From Acidipropionibacterium jensenii DSM 20535 (GTDB lineage: Bacteria; Actinomycetota; Actinomycetes; Propionibacteriales; Propionibacteriaceae), in NCBI RefSeq assembly GCF_000425285.1, contig NZ_AUDD01000021.1, positions 1-49,396 of the forward strand: DNA of 49,396 bases, in the 5' to 3' direction. Below the pieces are notes generated by a model. The model saw only the letters and a program-made list of their open reading frames with translations, made no database searches and was not told the DNA's origin. Positions 48,937 to 49,396 of this stretch are shown here, piece after piece. The translations under genes were made by a program, and so were the position numbers. Within the stretch, counting starts at the first letter, position 1; every line of letters begins with the position of its first letter.

Positions 48937-49056
48937 TCATGGAAGATCCGGGCCTTGATAGTCGCCGGGGTCCTGGCTGTAGTTCTCTTCGCCATCCTCG
49001 GGGTTGAGCGGCAGATCGTAGGCAGCCTCCTCAACGGGCTGCCCCTGATCGATCAC
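48937..49056 (-). CDS. small acidic protein, probably truncated at its 5' end
   Basis: The frame stays open from about 49124 (a stop lies at 49125-49127), reading IEAKKSQDGGGEVVEFPKQQ, VIDQGQPVEEAAYDLPLNPE and ENYSQDPGDYQGPDLP. The only plausible start inside is GTG 49056 (VIDQG), giving 39 residues, with a poor ribosome site. The conserved-looking protein continues upstream of it, so the real 5' end was probably removed by the IS1380-like element. It ends 90 bp before the nuclease gene, with which it may have been co-transcribed. Confidence 0.4.
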   Translation of the reverse strand: MIDQGQPVEEAAYDLPLNPEDGEENYSQDPGDYQGPDLP

Positions 49057-49284
49057 CTTCTGTTGCTTGGGGAACTCGACTACCTCTCCCCCGCCGTCTT
49101 GACTCTTCTTAGCCTCGATTTTTCATGGGTGGCTGCTGGGTGGGGGTTCGGCGGCTGTGTCGTCGAACTGAGCATTGATTCTGGCAGGCGGGTGCGACGG
49201 TTCGCCGCATGTCGCTGCGGGGGGCGGGCTGTCCGGGCCGTGGGGGTCTTTCAGATGGTGGGCGGTCAAGGTGCATACCGGGGG
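49057..49284. other. truncated 5' region and putative IS end, no gene seen
   Basis: From about 49130 the base composition and codon pattern change. GAAAAATCGAGGCT on the minus strand (about 49112-49126) looks like an insertion-sequence terminus. The remaining sequence up to 49284 would be the non-coding end of the IS. Open frames here, including one of 79 codons, have no homology I recognise. Confidence 0.35.
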
Positions 49285-49395
49285 CTATCCCGCGGGGGCG
49301 GGCAGGCCCCGCAGCACGCCGACTGCGGCGACCACGGTGTCGACCCATGGTTGGCGATCCGAGACGTGCAGGATGACGCGCCGGCCGCTCCGGGC
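49285..49395 (-). pseudogene. IS1380-like transposase, C-terminal end (cut by window)
   Basis: The frame enters from the window edge and reads GRRVILHVSDRQPWVDTVVA, then LRGLPAPAG, and stops at TAG 49285-49287. R-R-x-x-L-H-x-x-x-x-x-PW-x-x-x-x-x-x-A is the pattern of the last residues of IS1380-type DDE transposases. Only 37 codons are inside the window, so the element may be intact outside. Confidence 0.55.
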
Positions 49396-49396
49396 G

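Larger units (their letters stand above)
44310..49396. mobile_element. left part of an integrative element at tRNA-Ala
   Basis: It contains a tyrosine integrase reading toward the tRNA, then a string of leftward accessory genes (lipoprotein, metalloprotease, DUF2335, TPR-like, acidic peptide, nuclease) and an IS1380-like end at the window edge. No structural, replication or conjugation genes are seen in the 5 kb available, so prophage, satellite and ICE cannot be told apart. The right end and second att copy lie outside the window. Confidence 0.7.

Noticed and set aside
49109-49348. 79-codon minus frame at the right edge
   Set aside because: Its composition is random and it overlaps the transposase tail in another frame.
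44310-49396. Calling the element a complete prophage
   Set aside because: No capsid, tail, terminase, lysis or replication gene is visible in the 5 kb available; only integrase and accessory genes are.

Overview
The window is very GC-rich and shows the actinobacterial set of leaderless promoters, a DUF5318-ponA-GT87 cell-wall block like Mycobacterium Rv0049-Rv0051, a Corynebacterium-type gluABCD operon and long Pro/Ala-rich insertions. The best guess is a chromosomal segment of a propionibacterium-like actinobacterium (Propionibacteriaceae). That placement is inference from gene content and style, not from a search.

Layout. 1-0.3 kb: two transposase 3' remnants (IS110-like, ISL3-like) lie against a probably truncated hypothetical gene. 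0.3-5.5 kb: housekeeping genes, with trxB-trxA, an MDR oxidoreductase, thpR and a 3-methyladenine DNA glycosylase. 5.6-13.2 kb: a glycosyltransferase, hrpB, a NUDIX hydrolase, NDH-2, a double rhodanese and small membrane proteins. 13.3-19.7 kb: a leftward surface-polysaccharide operon (nucleotide-sugar dehydrogenase, GT4, O-antigen polymerase-like, GT4, GT4). 19.8-24.9 kb: gluA-gluB-gluC-gluD, a PfkB sugar kinase and divergent ptsH. 25.1-35.2 kb: a second polysaccharide block with three more polymerase-like proteins, the WbpB/WbpE/WbpD-type set for a diacetamido-uronic acid sugar nucleotide, a GT4 and a Wzz/BY-kinase-like protein whose P-loop is degenerate. 35.5-41.1 kb: PIG-V-like and GT87-like membrane mannosyltransferases, the bifunctional penicillin-binding protein ponA and DUF5318. 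41.3-44.1 kb: a coupled active/inactive M16 peptidase pair. 44.2-49.4 kb: tRNA-Ala(TGC), next to which an integrative element begins: tyrosine integrase, lipoprotein, ImmA/IrrE-like metalloprotease, frameshifted DUF2335 membrane protein, TPR-like protein, acidic micropeptide and a stand-alone HsdR-N-type PD-(D/E)XK nuclease. The far edge is cut into by an IS1380-like element.

How it fits together. The two polysaccharide blocks plausibly make one or more cell-surface glycans containing a 2,3-diacetamido uronic acid: the dehydrogenase, Gfo/Idh oxidoreductase, aminotransferase and acetyltransferase would supply the sugar, the GT4 enzymes assemble the unit and the Wzy-like proteins polymerise or ligate it. 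No initiating phosphoglycosyltransferase, flippase or 2-epimerase lies in the window. The ponA region concerns the peptidoglycan/lipoglycan envelope.

The least ordinary parts are the compact nuclease-containing operon in the tRNA-Ala element, the pseudokinase-like Wzz protein, the four polymerase homologues in two pairs, tandem repeats that carry gene stop codons, and at least seven genes with a TANNNT box 6-7 nt before the start codon and no Shine-Dalgarno sequence.
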